Shown in pieces: positions 27,948-37,250 of a DNA stretch of 64,000 nt. Position numbers and translations under genes: made by a program. The DNA is from Thaumasiovibrio subtropicus. GTDB taxonomy: Bacteria; Pseudomonadota; Gammaproteobacteria; Enterobacterales; Vibrionaceae. Location: positions 1,116,001 through 1,180,000 of the forward strand of contig NZ_AP023055.1 of NCBI RefSeq assembly GCF_019703835.1, given 5' to 3'. Position 1 is the first letter of the stretch, and each line of letters opens with the position of its first letter. The notes below the pieces were generated by a model. The model worked only from the letters and a program-made list of their open reading frames with translations, had not been told where the DNA came from and did no database searches.

Positions 27948-29870
27948 TTAGGCATTCCGTGACGCATGCGGGTAATTCGGTGCATATTTATCTTGCCAAT
28001 CTAGAAGTTCTTCACTTTTAATTGGACGAGAATACAAGTAGCCCTGAATTTGGCGACAACCAAGATCTCTCACCGCTTCTTGCTCTTGAACACGCTCCAC
28101 ACCCTCGGCAACCACAGTAAGATTCAAGTTGCGGCCCAATTCAATAATACTCTTTGTGATGGTGACCTTTTCAGGGCGCTGATCAATCATATCAACAAAG
28201 GTGCGATCAATTTTCAGCTTATTTATCGGGTATTCAGACAAATAAGATAGGTTGGAATACCCCGTCCCAAAGTCGTCAATACTCAGTTTAACGCCCAGCG
28301 AGCGAATACGCTGTAATGTCGAAATTAAACGTTTTTCATGTTTCATTAAGATGCTTTCGGTTAGCTCTAGCTCAATCCAGTCACCATCAAGTTCATAGTT
28401 ATCGAGTAAGGTCGCCAGCCGCGAAACGAAATCTGGTTGGAAAAATTGCAAACTTGATACATTCACAGACATAGGCACAAGGCGAATTCCTTCTGATTGC
28501 CACTGGGCTTGCTGTCGGATAGCGGCCTCAAGCACCCAATCACCAATGTCAGTAATAAGACCCGTTTGCTCTGCAAAAGGAATGAAAGACGCGGGTTCTT
28601 GCTCACCGACTTCAGGTTCATTCCAACGAACCAAGGCTTCTACCGCTGTCATTTGATTAGTATCGACATCAACAATAGGTTGGAATCTGAGGAAAAACTC
28701 ATCGCCACGTAACGCATTTCTCAGTCGCTTCTCTAGCGACAGCTGTTCAAAAGCAAGCCCTGCATATTCCTCTGAAAAGAAATGGTAGCGTTTTCGACCG
28801 GCTTGTTTCGCCTCATACATGGCAATGTCAGCAGCCCGGACAAGATCCCAACAATCATCGCCATGATCAGGGTAGAAACTCACGCCCATGCTGGCTGATA
28901 AATCAAACTCAAACTTAGAAATTGTATAGGTTTGATGAGACGCATCGAGTAACTTCTTCACTAGAGAGTTCAGCTCTGCCATGCCTTTTAGTTGCTTGAA
29001 AACAACCACAAACTCGTCGCCACTCAAACGATAGACTTTGCCGCGATCGTCGACGGATAGTCGCAAAGCCTTTGCCATCAAGGTGAGCGCTTTGTCACCG
29101 GCAATATGCCCCATTGAGTCGTTAACCAGCTTAAACTTATCAAGATCAAGGAAGCACACCGCTAATAACTCACCAGCTTTGTGCTCAGAAATCGCCTTGT
29201 TCACATCTTTCTCTAGCGAAGCGCGATTCGGAAGGCGGGTGAGTTCATCATAGTTTGCTTGAAACTCGAGTTTCAACTGCGCATTTTTGCGCTCACTAAT
29301 GTCCCTTGCTGTTCCCGCGGTGCCAATGATTTTGCCATTTTCATAGACTGGCACCTTAATCAACTCTATCCAGTTGTAATGGCCATCCACATGACGTGCA
29401 TTAAAAACGCGACGCACTGTTTCACCCGTTTCTAACACCTGCTGGTCTTCACGAACATAGGTCTCAGCATCATGGGGATCTGAAATATCAAAATCTGTTT
29501 TACCAACCAACGACATATATTCGACATCAAACGCTTCACCGAACTTTTCATTCACGGCTAAAAACTGCCCCTTATCATCTTTAATCCATGCCAGATCCGG
29601 CAGGCTATTGATCAGCGCCTGATAACGCTGTGCTAACGTTTCTAGCTGCTGCGCTTCCGATTCACGGTGTGACAATGATGCCTCTAAGCGCTTGACGCGC
29701 CAGTGATAAGTAAAGAAAAGGATTAATGAAGGACAAAATAGTAATACGCCAATCGCTAAAGGCGTGTTGATTTGATAATGAGAGATCAGTATGACACTGA
29801 CAAGAAGCCACAGCGCACTCACCCCGCCGGCAACCAGTGAAATACGCGATCCTTGCTGCTGATTGTTCAT
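27948..29870 (-). CDS. PAS-GGDEF-EAL cyclic di-GMP protein
   Basis: About 640 residues from ATG 29870 (GGAGAG at about 6 bases); an ATG at 29894 is less likely. Two N-terminal membrane helices are followed by a PAS domain (LINSLPDLAWIKDD), a GGDEF domain with the SGDEF variant signature, and an EAL domain with AVEALVRW, ELTESILM and DDFGTGYS. All EAL metal residues appear present, so phosphodiesterase activity is likely. The cyclase signature is also compatible with activity, but the RxxD inhibitory site is missing. Net effect on cyclic di-GMP cannot be told. Confidence 0.93.
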   Translation of the reverse strand: MNNQQQGSRISLVAGGVSALWLLVSVILISHYQINTPLAIGVLLFCPSLILFFTYHWRVKRLEASLSHRESEAQQLETLAQRYQALINSLPDLAWIKDDKGQFLAVNEKFGEAFDVEYMSLVGKTDFDISDPHDAETYVREDQQVLETGETVRRVFNARHVDGHYNWIELIKVPVYENGKIIGTAGTARDISERKNAQLKLEFQANYDELTRLPNRASLEKDVNKAISEHKAGELLAVCFLDLDKFKLVNDSMGHIAGDKALTLMAKALRLSVDDRGKVYRLSGDEFVVVFKQLKGMAELNSLVKKLLDASHQTYTISKFEFDLSASMGVSFYPDHGDDCWDLVRAADIAMYEAKQAGRKRYHFFSEEYAGLAFEQLSLEKRLRNALRGDEFFLRFQPIVDVDTNQMTAVEALVRWNEPEVGEQEPASFIPFAEQTGLITDIGDWVLEAAIRQQAQWQSEGIRLVPMSVNVSSLQFFQPDFVSRLATLLDNYELDGDWIELELTESILMKHEKRLISTLQRIRSLGVKLSIDDFGTGYSNLSYLSEYPINKLKIDRTFVDMIDQRPEKVTITKSIIELGRNLNLTVVAEGVERVQEQEAVRDLGCRQIQGYLYSRPIKSEELLDWQDKYAPNYPHASRNA

Positions 29871-30021
29871 GTTTTCTCTCCGACGCACATCCATTTGTCG
29901 ATCTTAGTCAATTAACGCTAGGTAACCTATATCTTATTTAAGCCCACTTTGAAACCTAAGAATGAATTCTTCGGGAGCTCTGTTGCAGCAATTATGTGAC
30001 TATGCTTCATAGTTACATAAA

Positions 30022-30048
30022 AAAAACCTCGACTAGGCCGAGGTTTTT
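30022..30048 (-). terminator. Bidirectional intrinsic terminator after deaD
   Basis: AAAAACCTCG and CGAGGTTTTT enclose a 7-base loop. On the minus strand the stem is followed by an extended T-run (complement of the A-run that starts about 30019). It lies about 40 bases after the deaD stop. Confidence 0.88.
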
Positions 30049-30087
30049 CATTTCATCTTTTCAATGACTTAAGTGGATTCTTGCCAC

Positions 30088-31944
30088 TTAGTCTTGATGA
30101 TTGCGACGACGACGATCGCCACCATTGTGATTGCGCTCACCACGATAACTTCCTCTGTGGTCTCCGCCACGGTTACGATCAAAACGACGCTCGCCATCAC
30201 GACGACCACGACCGCCGTCACGGTTGTTACCACGATTACCACCACGGTCATTACGTGGACCACGACGGAAATCAGCCATCACTTCACCATCAACGACAAC
30301 GGCATTAACTTGGTTCTGACGGATACGCAGCTTCTTAAGTTGCTCCGTCACGTCTTTGCTGATCTTCTTAGGTAGCTGAACATAAGTATGCTCAGGTGCA
30401 AGCTTGATAGCACCAATGCTGTCTTTGTTCAGACCAAGTTCGTTTGCAATTGCGCCAACGATATCTTTAACTTGTACGCCTTGCTCACGACCCACTTGTA
30501 GTTGGTAGGTATCCCAATCGGCAGCGTTGAATTGACGACGCTCACGACGTTCGCCACCATCACGGCCTTCACGGCGATCACGACGACGTTGCTTATCGCG
30601 CTCCATCGCAGCGATCATTGGGTCTGGACCGTTGTAGAACAACGGACGGTTACCTTGTTGACGCTTCAGTAGCATTGCCGATAATGTCGTCGCGTCCACA
30701 TTGATGCTCTCTTGCAAAGATTCCACCAGCTCAGCAAATTTCTCTAGAGAAGGCATCTCTTTGTCTTCAGCAAGGTTTGCAGCAAGACGCTTAACGCGCG
30801 CTTCTGCTACTGCGTCACGGAGTGGAAGTTGAATCTCCTCCATACGTGACTTAGTCACGTGCTCGATAGTACGCAGCATGCGGATTTGGTTAGTACGAAC
30901 CAATAGGATCGCCTTACCAGTACGTCCGGCACGACCAGTACGACCAATACGGTGAATGTATGACTCAACATCGAATGGGATGTCGTAGTTAAATACGTGT
31001 GTAATACGTGGCACATCTAGACCACGCGCAACGACATCTGTTGCCACTAGGATATCAATGACACCACGTTTGATATGATCAACCGTGCGCTCACGTAAAG
31101 ACTGAGGAATATCACCGTGTAATGCTGCTGCTTTAAAGCCGCGCGAAGATAACCAATCCGCAAGGCGCTCGGTATCTTGACGAGTACGAACGAAAACAAT
31201 AGAGGCATCCGTTTCTTCAGTCTCAAGTAGACGAGACATCGCTTCGTCTTTCTCGACACCTTTCACTACCCAGAACTGCTGCTCAACTTTGGCAACAGTA
31301 CGGTTTTCACCCGCAACATCAATACGTGCAGGTTCACGAAGGAAGCGGTCAACGATCTGTTTAACCATAGGTGGCATGGTCGCAGAGAAAAGCACACGTT
31401 GTGCAGATTCTGGTGCTTGCTCCATAATCCAGGTAACATCGTCTACGAAGCCCATTTTCAACATTTCGTCGGCTTCATCGAGAACGAAAGTATGCACTTC
31501 ATCTAAGTGCAGACGATCACGTGTGATAAGGTCTTTCACACGACCCGGTGTACCTACTACAATATGCGCACCAGATTTTAGTGCACGCATCTGATCAACG
31601 ATGGATGCGCCACCGTAGATTTCCAATACCTTAAGGCCTTTAATGTTTTGGCCAAGGGTTTTTACTTCTGCCGCAACTTGAATAGCAAGTTCGCGGGTAG
31701 GCGCCATGACAATCGCTTGCGGTTTACGCTGAGATAGATCCAGCTTGTTCAGTAATGGCAGAGAGAATGCTGCTGTTTTACCTGTACCAGTTTGAGCCTT
31801 ACCTAACGCGTCAGTACCAGTAAGTAGTAGAGGGATAGAGGCTGCTTGGATTGGCGTTGGAGCAACAAAGCCCATCGCGTCAAGTGCAGATAATAGAGTG
31901 TCGGCCAGAGCTAACTGGCGAAATTCTGTGACAGATTCTTGCAT
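30088..31944 (-). CDS. deaD: ATP-dependent RNA helicase DeaD (CsdA)
   Basis: A 618-residue DEAD-box helicase: Q motif (FVAPTPIQAASIP), Walker A AQTGTGKT at residues 50-57, PTRELAIQV, the DEAD box in VLDEADEML, SAT, and motif VI HRIGRTGRAGR. After the core come an RNA-binding DbpA-like domain (about 485-560) and an Arg/Gly/Asn-rich tail that ends near the stop. DeaD remodels RNA during cold growth and ribosome assembly. Its divergent neighbour is rnb. The long upstream region (31945-32288) could carry a cold-shock type leader. Confidence 0.97.
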   Translation of the reverse strand: MQESVTEFRQLALADTLLSALDAMGFVAPTPIQAASIPLLLTGTDALGKAQTGTGKTAAFSLPLLNKLDLSQRKPQAIVMAPTRELAIQVAAEVKTLGQNIKGLKVLEIYGGASIVDQMRALKSGAHIVVGTPGRVKDLITRDRLHLDEVHTFVLDEADEMLKMGFVDDVTWIMEQAPESAQRVLFSATMPPMVKQIVDRFLREPARIDVAGENRTVAKVEQQFWVVKGVEKDEAMSRLLETEETDASIVFVRTRQDTERLADWLSSRGFKAAALHGDIPQSLRERTVDHIKRGVIDILVATDVVARGLDVPRITHVFNYDIPFDVESYIHRIGRTGRAGRTGKAILLVRTNQIRMLRTIEHVTKSRMEEIQLPLRDAVAEARVKRLAANLAEDKEMPSLEKFAELVESLQESINVDATTLSAMLLKRQQGNRPLFYNGPDPMIAAMERDKQRRRDRREGRDGGERRERRQFNAADWDTYQLQVGREQGVQVKDIVGAIANELGLNKDSIGAIKLAPEHTYVQLPKKISKDVTEQLKKLRIRQNQVNAVVVDGEVMADFRRGPRNDRGGNRGNNRDGGRGRRDGERRFDRNRGGDHRGSYRGERNHNGGDRRRRNHQD

Positions 31945-32288
31945 TGGGATCCCAATAGATAATCGTAAAAAAAATAGAGACCCCTTAAGCTCAAAGGTTC
32001 TGCTACAGCAACCGCAGCTATGGGCCTCGACAAATGAGGCGCGGATTCTACGCCAAATCCATCACAATTACTAGAAAAAAATGAACCTCATCACATTTTT
32101 TATTTTTTCATACAGTTGTTTAAGACTTTATCTCCCAATTTCGAACAAAAATACTGCAAACCGGACCGACTTTTTGTTGGTAAATCATCTGTATCTACAA
32201 ACGCTTAATAATGACGGCATTTCAATACTTGGTTTTATCCCACCTACCCCGTATAGTGTGACCGTCAACGAACCGAGACCTGTTTATA
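31945..32288. other. Divergent intergenic region between deaD and rnb
   Basis: 344 bases without a gene. It must hold promoters for deaD (minus) and rnb (plus). It is AT-rich with A and T tracts around 32070-32110 and a small inverted CCTC/GAGG element near 32024-32040. I see no ORF, RNA gene or clear operator. Confidence 0.5.
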
Positions 32289-34283
32289 ATGTTTCAAGAT
32301 AATCCGTTATTAGCACAACTTAAGAAAGACTTTCAGGAAGCCCTGCCTAAAAAAGAGGGTACCATCAAAGCAACTGACCGAGGTTTCGGCTTTTTAGAAG
32401 TCGACAACAGTAAAGACAGTTTTTTCATTCCACCGTCATACATGAAAAAAGTGATGCACGGTGACAAAGTTTCCGCATTCATCCGCAATGAGAAAGATCG
32501 CGAAGTCGCTGAGCCAGAAGCGCTAATTGAAGCATCTGTATCTCGATTCATTGGCCGCGTGAAACTCTTTAAAGGCCGTCTCAATGTCATACCCGATCAC
32601 CCGCAAATCAAAGACGCAATAAAAGCAAAAACCCGTAAAGGTCTCGCGAGCGACTCACTTTCCGAAGGTGATTGGGTTGTCGCGCACATCACTCGCCACC
32701 CACTGGTAGGTGATAACAAAACCTTTTTCTGCGAAATCAGCCGTAAGATTGCGTCCTCAGAAGATAAAGGCGTGCCTTGGTGGGTCACACTCGCTAAACA
32801 TGATCTCCCTGATGCAGAGCCAGCCGGCATCGAAAACTGGGAAATGCATGATGAAGGGCTAACTCGCGAAGATTTAACGCATGTTCCTTTCGTAACGATT
32901 GATGGCGAATCCACTAAAGATATGGATGATGCCCTTTATGCCGAGAAAAATGACGACGGCAGTTTCAAAGTCACTGTTGCTATTGCGGATCCAACGTCTT
33001 ACATCGCGGTCAATGACGAAATGGATGCGGAAGCACGCAAACGTGGTTTCACCGTTTATCTGCCCGGCCGTAATATTCCAATGCTCCCTCGCGAGTTAAG
33101 TGACGAGCTTTGTTCTCTTAAGCAAGATGAAAAACGTCCTGCGCTTGTCTGTGAGATGGAAGTGGCCGCAGATGGCACACTAAGTGATGACATTCGTTTC
33201 TTCTCTGCTTGGATTCAATCACAAGCCCGCCTAGCTTACGACCATGTTTCTGACTATCTAGAAAATGGCCATAGCGATGCATGGCAACCGAATGACGTCA
33301 TCGCTGAACAAGTCGCCAACTTACACGCGTTCGCTAACGCGCGTACCGAATGGCGTACCAAGAATGCTGTCATCTTCCCAGATCGCCCTGATTATCGTTT
33401 TGAATTGAGCGAAGATAACGACGTCGTCGCCATTCACATCGATGCGCGCCGTACCGCAAACCGCATGGTTGAAGAAGCCATGATTACGGCGAATATTTGT
33501 GCGGGTCGCGTGCTAGCAAAACACTTCGACAGTGGTGTCTTTAACAGTCATGCTGGCTTCAATGCAGAGAAGATGAACGAAGTGATGGACGTACTGAAAG
33601 AATTCAATGCGCCATTCGATGCTGAGCAGCTACAATCCCTTGATGGCTTCAGTGCATTACGTCGCTGGCTAAATGAGCAAGAGACAAGCTACCTCGACAA
33701 CCGTATGCGTAAGTTCCAAGCATACAGTGAAGTTGGTAATAAGCCTTTACCTCATTATGCGATGGGTTTGGATGTTTATGCCACGTGGACTTCTCCGATT
33801 CGTAAGTACGGGGATATGATCAACCATCGTATGCTGAAAGCCGTCATCTTGAGCCAAGAACCCGTTCAACAGCCAGATGAGACCGTGGGTGAAGAGATGG
33901 CTCTGCACCGTCGCGTGCATCGTATGGCCGAGCGTGATGTAGGCGATTGGTTGTATGTTCAACTGTTGCAAGCAGATCTGAAAAACGAAACGGTTTTCAC
34001 CGCTGAGATCTTTGATATTAATCGAGCGGGTATGCGTGTGCGCCTTCTTGAAAACGGTGCCATGGCATTTGTCCCAGGTCCATTAATTATGGATAACAAA
34101 GCGCGTATCGAATGTGTGGGTGAATCAGGCATCATTAACATCGACAAGAACAAAGAGTATCAGCTCGGTGATCAAATCGAAGTCAAGTTAGCCGACATTA
34201 AAGCCGCGACCCGCAGTATCGTTGCAAAACCGATCAAGATCTTCCCAGATCTGGTTGAGAACGCAGAGTCTGATAAAGACTAA
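32289..34283 (+). CDS. rnb: Exoribonuclease II (RNase II)
   Basis: A 664-residue RNase II/RNB family protein with N-terminal cold-shock-like domains, the RNB catalytic domain and a C-terminal S1 domain. The four catalytic acidic residues are present: Asp205, Asp211, Asp213 and Asp214 (in [12 protein letters not shown]), the equivalents of Asp201, 207, 209 and 210 in Escherichia coli. The [20 protein letters not shown] stretch is the conserved RNB C-terminal motif. It degrades single-stranded RNA 3' to 5'. Intrinsic terminator directly after the stop. Confidence 0.96.
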   Translation: MFQDNPLLAQLKKDFQEALPKKEGTIKATDRGFGFLEVDNSKDSFFIPPSYMKKVMHGDKVSAFIRNEKDREVAEPEALIEASVSRFIGRVKLFKGRLNVIPDHPQIKDAIKAKTRKGLASDSLSEGDWVVAHITRHPLVGDNKTFFCEISRKIASSEDKGVPWWVTLAKHDLPDAEPAGIENWEMHDEGLTREDLTHVPFVTIDGESTKDMDDALYAEKNDDGSFKVTVAIADPTSYIAVNDEMDAEARKRGFTVYLPGRNIPMLPRELSDELCSLKQDEKRPALVCEMEVAADGTLSDDIRFFSAWIQSQARLAYDHVSDYLENGHSDAWQPNDVIAEQVANLHAFANARTEWRTKNAVIFPDRPDYRFELSEDNDVVAIHIDARRTANRMVEEAMITANICAGRVLAKHFDSGVFNSHAGFNAEKMNEVMDVLKEFNAPFDAEQLQSLDGFSALRRWLNEQETSYLDNRMRKFQAYSEVGNKPLPHYAMGLDVYATWTSPIRKYGDMINHRMLKAVILSQEPVQQPDETVGEEMALHRRVHRMAERDVGDWLYVQLLQADLKNETVFTAEIFDINRAGMRVRLLENGAMAFVPGPLIMDNKARIECVGESGIINIDKNKEYQLGDQIEVKLADIKAATRSIVAKPIKIFPDLVENAESDKD

Positions 34284-34305
34284 TCTCAAATTGCCATATG
34301 AACAT

Positions 34306-34333
34306 AAAAGCCACCGTTTGCGGTGGCTTTTCT
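34306..34333 (+). terminator. Intrinsic terminator after rnb
   Basis: AAAAGCCACCG-TTTG-CGGTGGCTTTT, an 11-bp stem with flanking A and T tracts, 23 bases after the rnb stop. Confidence 0.92.
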
Positions 34334-34403
34334 CTTTCTAATGCGGATAACCTCGACATTCTGGCTGCTAAGCATCCACTGTATGAGCCCGAAGAAATCA
34401 CTG

Positions 34404-34668
34404 TATACTCAAACCACCTCAAGATGCAGGATTCAGAAGCGGCCTAGCGCATCGAGTTCAAGGCAAAGGTGTGAAGGAATGGCTTCCCCCTTTCAAACAC
34501 CTTTAACGCAGAAATCGGGGCGCTAGTCGCTTCCCGCAGGGCGAGTTTTCTAGGCTCGCCACCGTCGTCACTGTTTTTTGATTTAGTCCACTAGATCTTC
34601 AAAACAGTGTCTTGTTGACAAGCCTAGAAACTCTCGCTGAACAAGCATCTTGAGGTGGCTTGAGTATA
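34404..34668 (+). repeat. 265-bp inverted-repeat element, full copy A
   Basis: Starts and ends with a 24-bp inverted repeat, TATACTCAAACCACCTCAAG then ATGC (one mismatch between ends), with TA at both borders. It is about 98 percent identical to copy B at 41244-41508 in reverse orientation, with the same length. It carries no coding gene. TIR-bounded, non-coding, TA-flanked elements of this size are MITE-like; the mobilising transposase is not in this window, since the local IS630 termini differ. Confidence 0.88.
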
Positions 34669-34781
34669 TTTTATCGCAAAAGAAAATTAAAGAATTCAGC
34701 GCTCTGTCGTTACTTCTAAACATGGATGAGTATATGATGGCGTTTTTGCAACAGATGCTCGAAATACGTTAGTGAGTTTGA

Positions 34782-36023
34782 ATGACCCTGTTTCCCACCA
34801 AGTTGATTACCTCCGCCTCGTTCCGTATCTTCTTTCCGATCGTTGCTGTTGCGAGTCTGTTTTTAAGTTTGGACACCCTTGTTAGCGCGTCGAGCGCCTA
34901 TCTAGACTTGGTTGTGTTTTTGCCCTACGTTGGCTTCGCATTGACCATTCTGTTGGCGCAGCCATTCAACCAGGGCCGAACAGCGCAAGCTGCCTTTCTC
35001 ATGCTCGCCGCTTATTGGATTGTTCAGCAATACTTACAAGTCCCTTTACACGAAGGGGACAACCGTCTGATTTACACCCTACTGGCGATATTTTTACCAC
35101 TTAACCTCATGGCACTCCTCGTTATGCCGCAACGTAGGCCATTCTCACGCCACGGGGCGATCTATCTACTTTGGTTCGTGGTTCAAGTACTCGCCGGGGT
35201 ACGTCTGATCGAAACCTTTTCCGGAAATAGTGAGCAACTATGGAATGGGTATTTTTACGCCATCAACGCTTGGTCTCCCCTCCCTATTCTGATTATTGTC
35301 TTAGGTCTCCTTTCATTAAGTGTTATTGCGCTTTTAATCGCGAAACGAAATCATGGCACAGATCAGGTCATTTTTATCTGTCTACTCTTTTCCACGTCGA
35401 CATTTTTGCTTTTTGATTATCCCTATGTCTCGTCGACCTTCTTTAGCGTTGCTGCAATACTGCTACTCACGAATATCATCAGTAGTAGTCACGAGTTGGC
35501 ATTCATCGACCAATTGACCAGCATTCCCGGTCGACGGGCATTAGAAGATGAAATGAAACACCTTACCCGCCAGTACAGCATCGCGATGCTCGATATTGAT
35601 CATTTTAAAAAATTCAATGACACCCATGGCCACGATACTGGCGACGATGTCCTTCGTTTGGTCGCTAAACAAATGACCCTCACCAAAGGCGGCGCGAGAG
35701 TCTATCGTTACGGGGGAGAAGAGTTTACGGTGCTTTTTCACGGTAAGACACCTGAACAGAGCGTCGAGTTTTTGGAAGAGTTGCGAGAACGTATCGCCAG
35801 CTATCCGCTTGTATTGCGCGATGGCGACAAACGCCCCGAAGCCGACAAAGACGGTAAAAAAATGCGTAATCAAGCCACGAAACGTAAGACAGTCAATGTG
35901 ACAATCAGTATCGGTGTTGCCAATGGTCGCGACTTCAGTCAGCCACATGAGGCGATGAAATCGGCTGACCAAGCCCTCTACAAAGCAAAGAAAAAAGGTA
36001 GAAATTGTACAGTCATTGCTTAA
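34782..36023 (+). CDS. Membrane diguanylate cyclase (GGDEF)
   Basis: A 413-residue protein with about six to seven hydrophobic helices over the first 235 residues, resembling a MASE-type sensor, then a GGDEF domain with the motif RYGGEEFTVLF. DIDHFKKFNDTHGHDTGDDVL supplies metal and substrate contacts. The RxxD inhibitory site is absent (KGGA at that place), so product feedback by that route is unlikely. It is predicted to make cyclic di-GMP. ATG 34782 is the only good start before the first helix. Confidence 0.9.
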   Translation: MTLFPTKLITSASFRIFFPIVAVASLFLSLDTLVSASSAYLDLVVFLPYVGFALTILLAQPFNQGRTAQAAFLMLAAYWIVQQYLQVPLHEGDNRLIYTLLAIFLPLNLMALLVMPQRRPFSRHGAIYLLWFVVQVLAGVRLIETFSGNSEQLWNGYFYAINAWSPLPILIIVLGLLSLSVIALLIAKRNHGTDQVIFICLLFSTSTFLLFDYPYVSSTFFSVAAILLLTNIISSSHELAFIDQLTSIPGRRALEDEMKHLTRQYSIAMLDIDHFKKFNDTHGHDTGDDVLRLVAKQMTLTKGGARVYRYGGEEFTVLFHGKTPEQSVEFLEELRERIASYPLVLRDGDKRPEADKDGKKMRNQATKRKTVNVTISIGVANGRDFSQPHEAMKSADQALYKAKKKGRNCTVIA

Positions 36024-36096
36024 ATAGACGATGCACAAGCCTTCTTAAGAGACTTGTCCCGCGAGGTCAGCAGGCTTGTCAGCAAGGTCCTGACCG

Positions 36097-37011
36097 TTAT
36101 TCAGATCGCTTCCAATCGGCTATCGCCTTAATATGCGCAGGCGAGATACCACAACATCCGCCAATAATATCCGCACCTAAGTCGTACCAACGGGCAACGT
36201 ATTGTAGATAGTCCTCAGGAGACAACTCTCTGTCTTCAATAAGCGCATTGTTCGCTTCATGATCCGGTTCGATTGGGGTGAAATTATTGGCGTACACCCC
36301 AATGTGAAGAAATTTACCTTGTGTAGTGAAGACATGTCGTGCTTGCGAAATTGCACTGTCCATCACTTCAGGTACAGAGCAATTAAACATGACACCACTT
36401 GCCTCTTGGGTTAAGACCGCACGTACCGCTTCCTCAACAGACTCCCCAGAGCGCAACCGTGCAGGGCCGCACACTTCATCATTTAAAGTGAACGCAAAAT
36501 GGCGAGGTTTATCGCAACCAGCCAGCACAGACTGTATCACTTCAAGCTCTTTGATACTTGCAATAGTCTCAGCAATCCAAAGGTCGACATAAGGGCGCTG
36601 CGCATCGCACAGCGTCTGATAGATATCTTTGGCCTCATCTGGCTTGAATAAATCAGGGCGATAGCTACCAAATGCAGGCGGAATGGTACCAGCTACACAA
36701 GGCAATGCCTGTGTACCCTTCGCTTCATTCAGGCGCTGATCTACAGCTTGTCTTGCGAGTTTTGCAGCCAATGAAGCCAAACTAAAACCTGCTTGTTGAT
36801 ATCTGAGATCACCAAGATGAAAAGGGACGCAAGCATACGCATTGGTAATAATGATCTCTGCCCCTGCGTCGATAAAATGACGATGCGCTTGCAGTACATA
36901 TTCAGGCGACTCCAGCAATGCTTGAGCGCTCCACAAAGGCTGTGAGAAAGGCGCGCCCATTGCTTTTAACTCTCGCCCCATCCCACCATCGAGTACAGTC
37001 AGTTTCTTCAT
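36097..37011 (-). CDS. Homocysteine S-methyltransferase family protein
   Basis: A 304-residue protein of the MmuM/betaine-homocysteine methyltransferase barrel fold. The N-terminal LDGGMGRELKAMG is conserved, and the three zinc-binding cysteines are visible: Cys211 in MFNCSVPE and Cys286-Cys287 in IIGGCCGISP. It should transfer a methyl group to homocysteine from an organic donor such as S-methylmethionine or betaine; the donor cannot be told. It is isolated between a cyclase gene and a chemoreceptor, with no transporter alongside. Start at 37011 lacks a strong ribosome site. Confidence 0.88.
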   Translation of the reverse strand: MKKLTVLDGGMGRELKAMGAPFSQPLWSAQALLESPEYVLQAHRHFIDAGAEIIITNAYACVPFHLGDLRYQQAGFSLASLAAKLARQAVDQRLNEAKGTQALPCVAGTIPPAFGSYRPDLFKPDEAKDIYQTLCDAQRPYVDLWIAETIASIKELEVIQSVLAGCDKPRHFAFTLNDEVCGPARLRSGESVEEAVRAVLTQEASGVMFNCSVPEVMDSAISQARHVFTTQGKFLHIGVYANNFTPIEPDHEANNALIEDRELSPEDYLQYVARWYDLGADIIGGCCGISPAHIKAIADWKRSE

Positions 37012-37126
37012 TGTTTTACAAATATTACCGAGTAATCGTCCTTTATCGTAGGAAAGCGCCTTAACGTCAAGCTCAAACTAAAAAAGCCGCCAAGGAGCGC
37101 CCTTTAGCGACTTACCATCAAGCTAC

Positions 37127-37250
37127 CTCAAAATACAGGGGTCAGAAGCCGGCTAACGCCACGAACTATAGGAGAAGGTGTGAAAGACTATCTTTTCCCC
37201 TTTCACACACATTTACCGCAGAAATTGCGGCGCTAGGCGCTTCCCTTTAA
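37127..37250 (+). repeat. Degenerate copy of the left half of the 265-bp element
   Basis: Shows the same order of words as 34420-34545: CTCAAAATACAGG for CTCAAGATGCAGG, TCAGAAGC, GGTGTGAAAG, CCCCTTTCA, CACATTTA, CGCAGAAAT, GCGGCGCTAG and GCGCTTCCC. It is clearly older than copies A and B. Its end overlaps the stop codon of the chemoreceptor gene at 37247. Confidence 0.65.

Noticed and set aside
30073-30375. Plus-strand frame rich in Thr/Ile codons opposite deaD
   Set aside because: It is the antisense shadow of the low-complexity Arg/Gly/Asn tail of DeaD.
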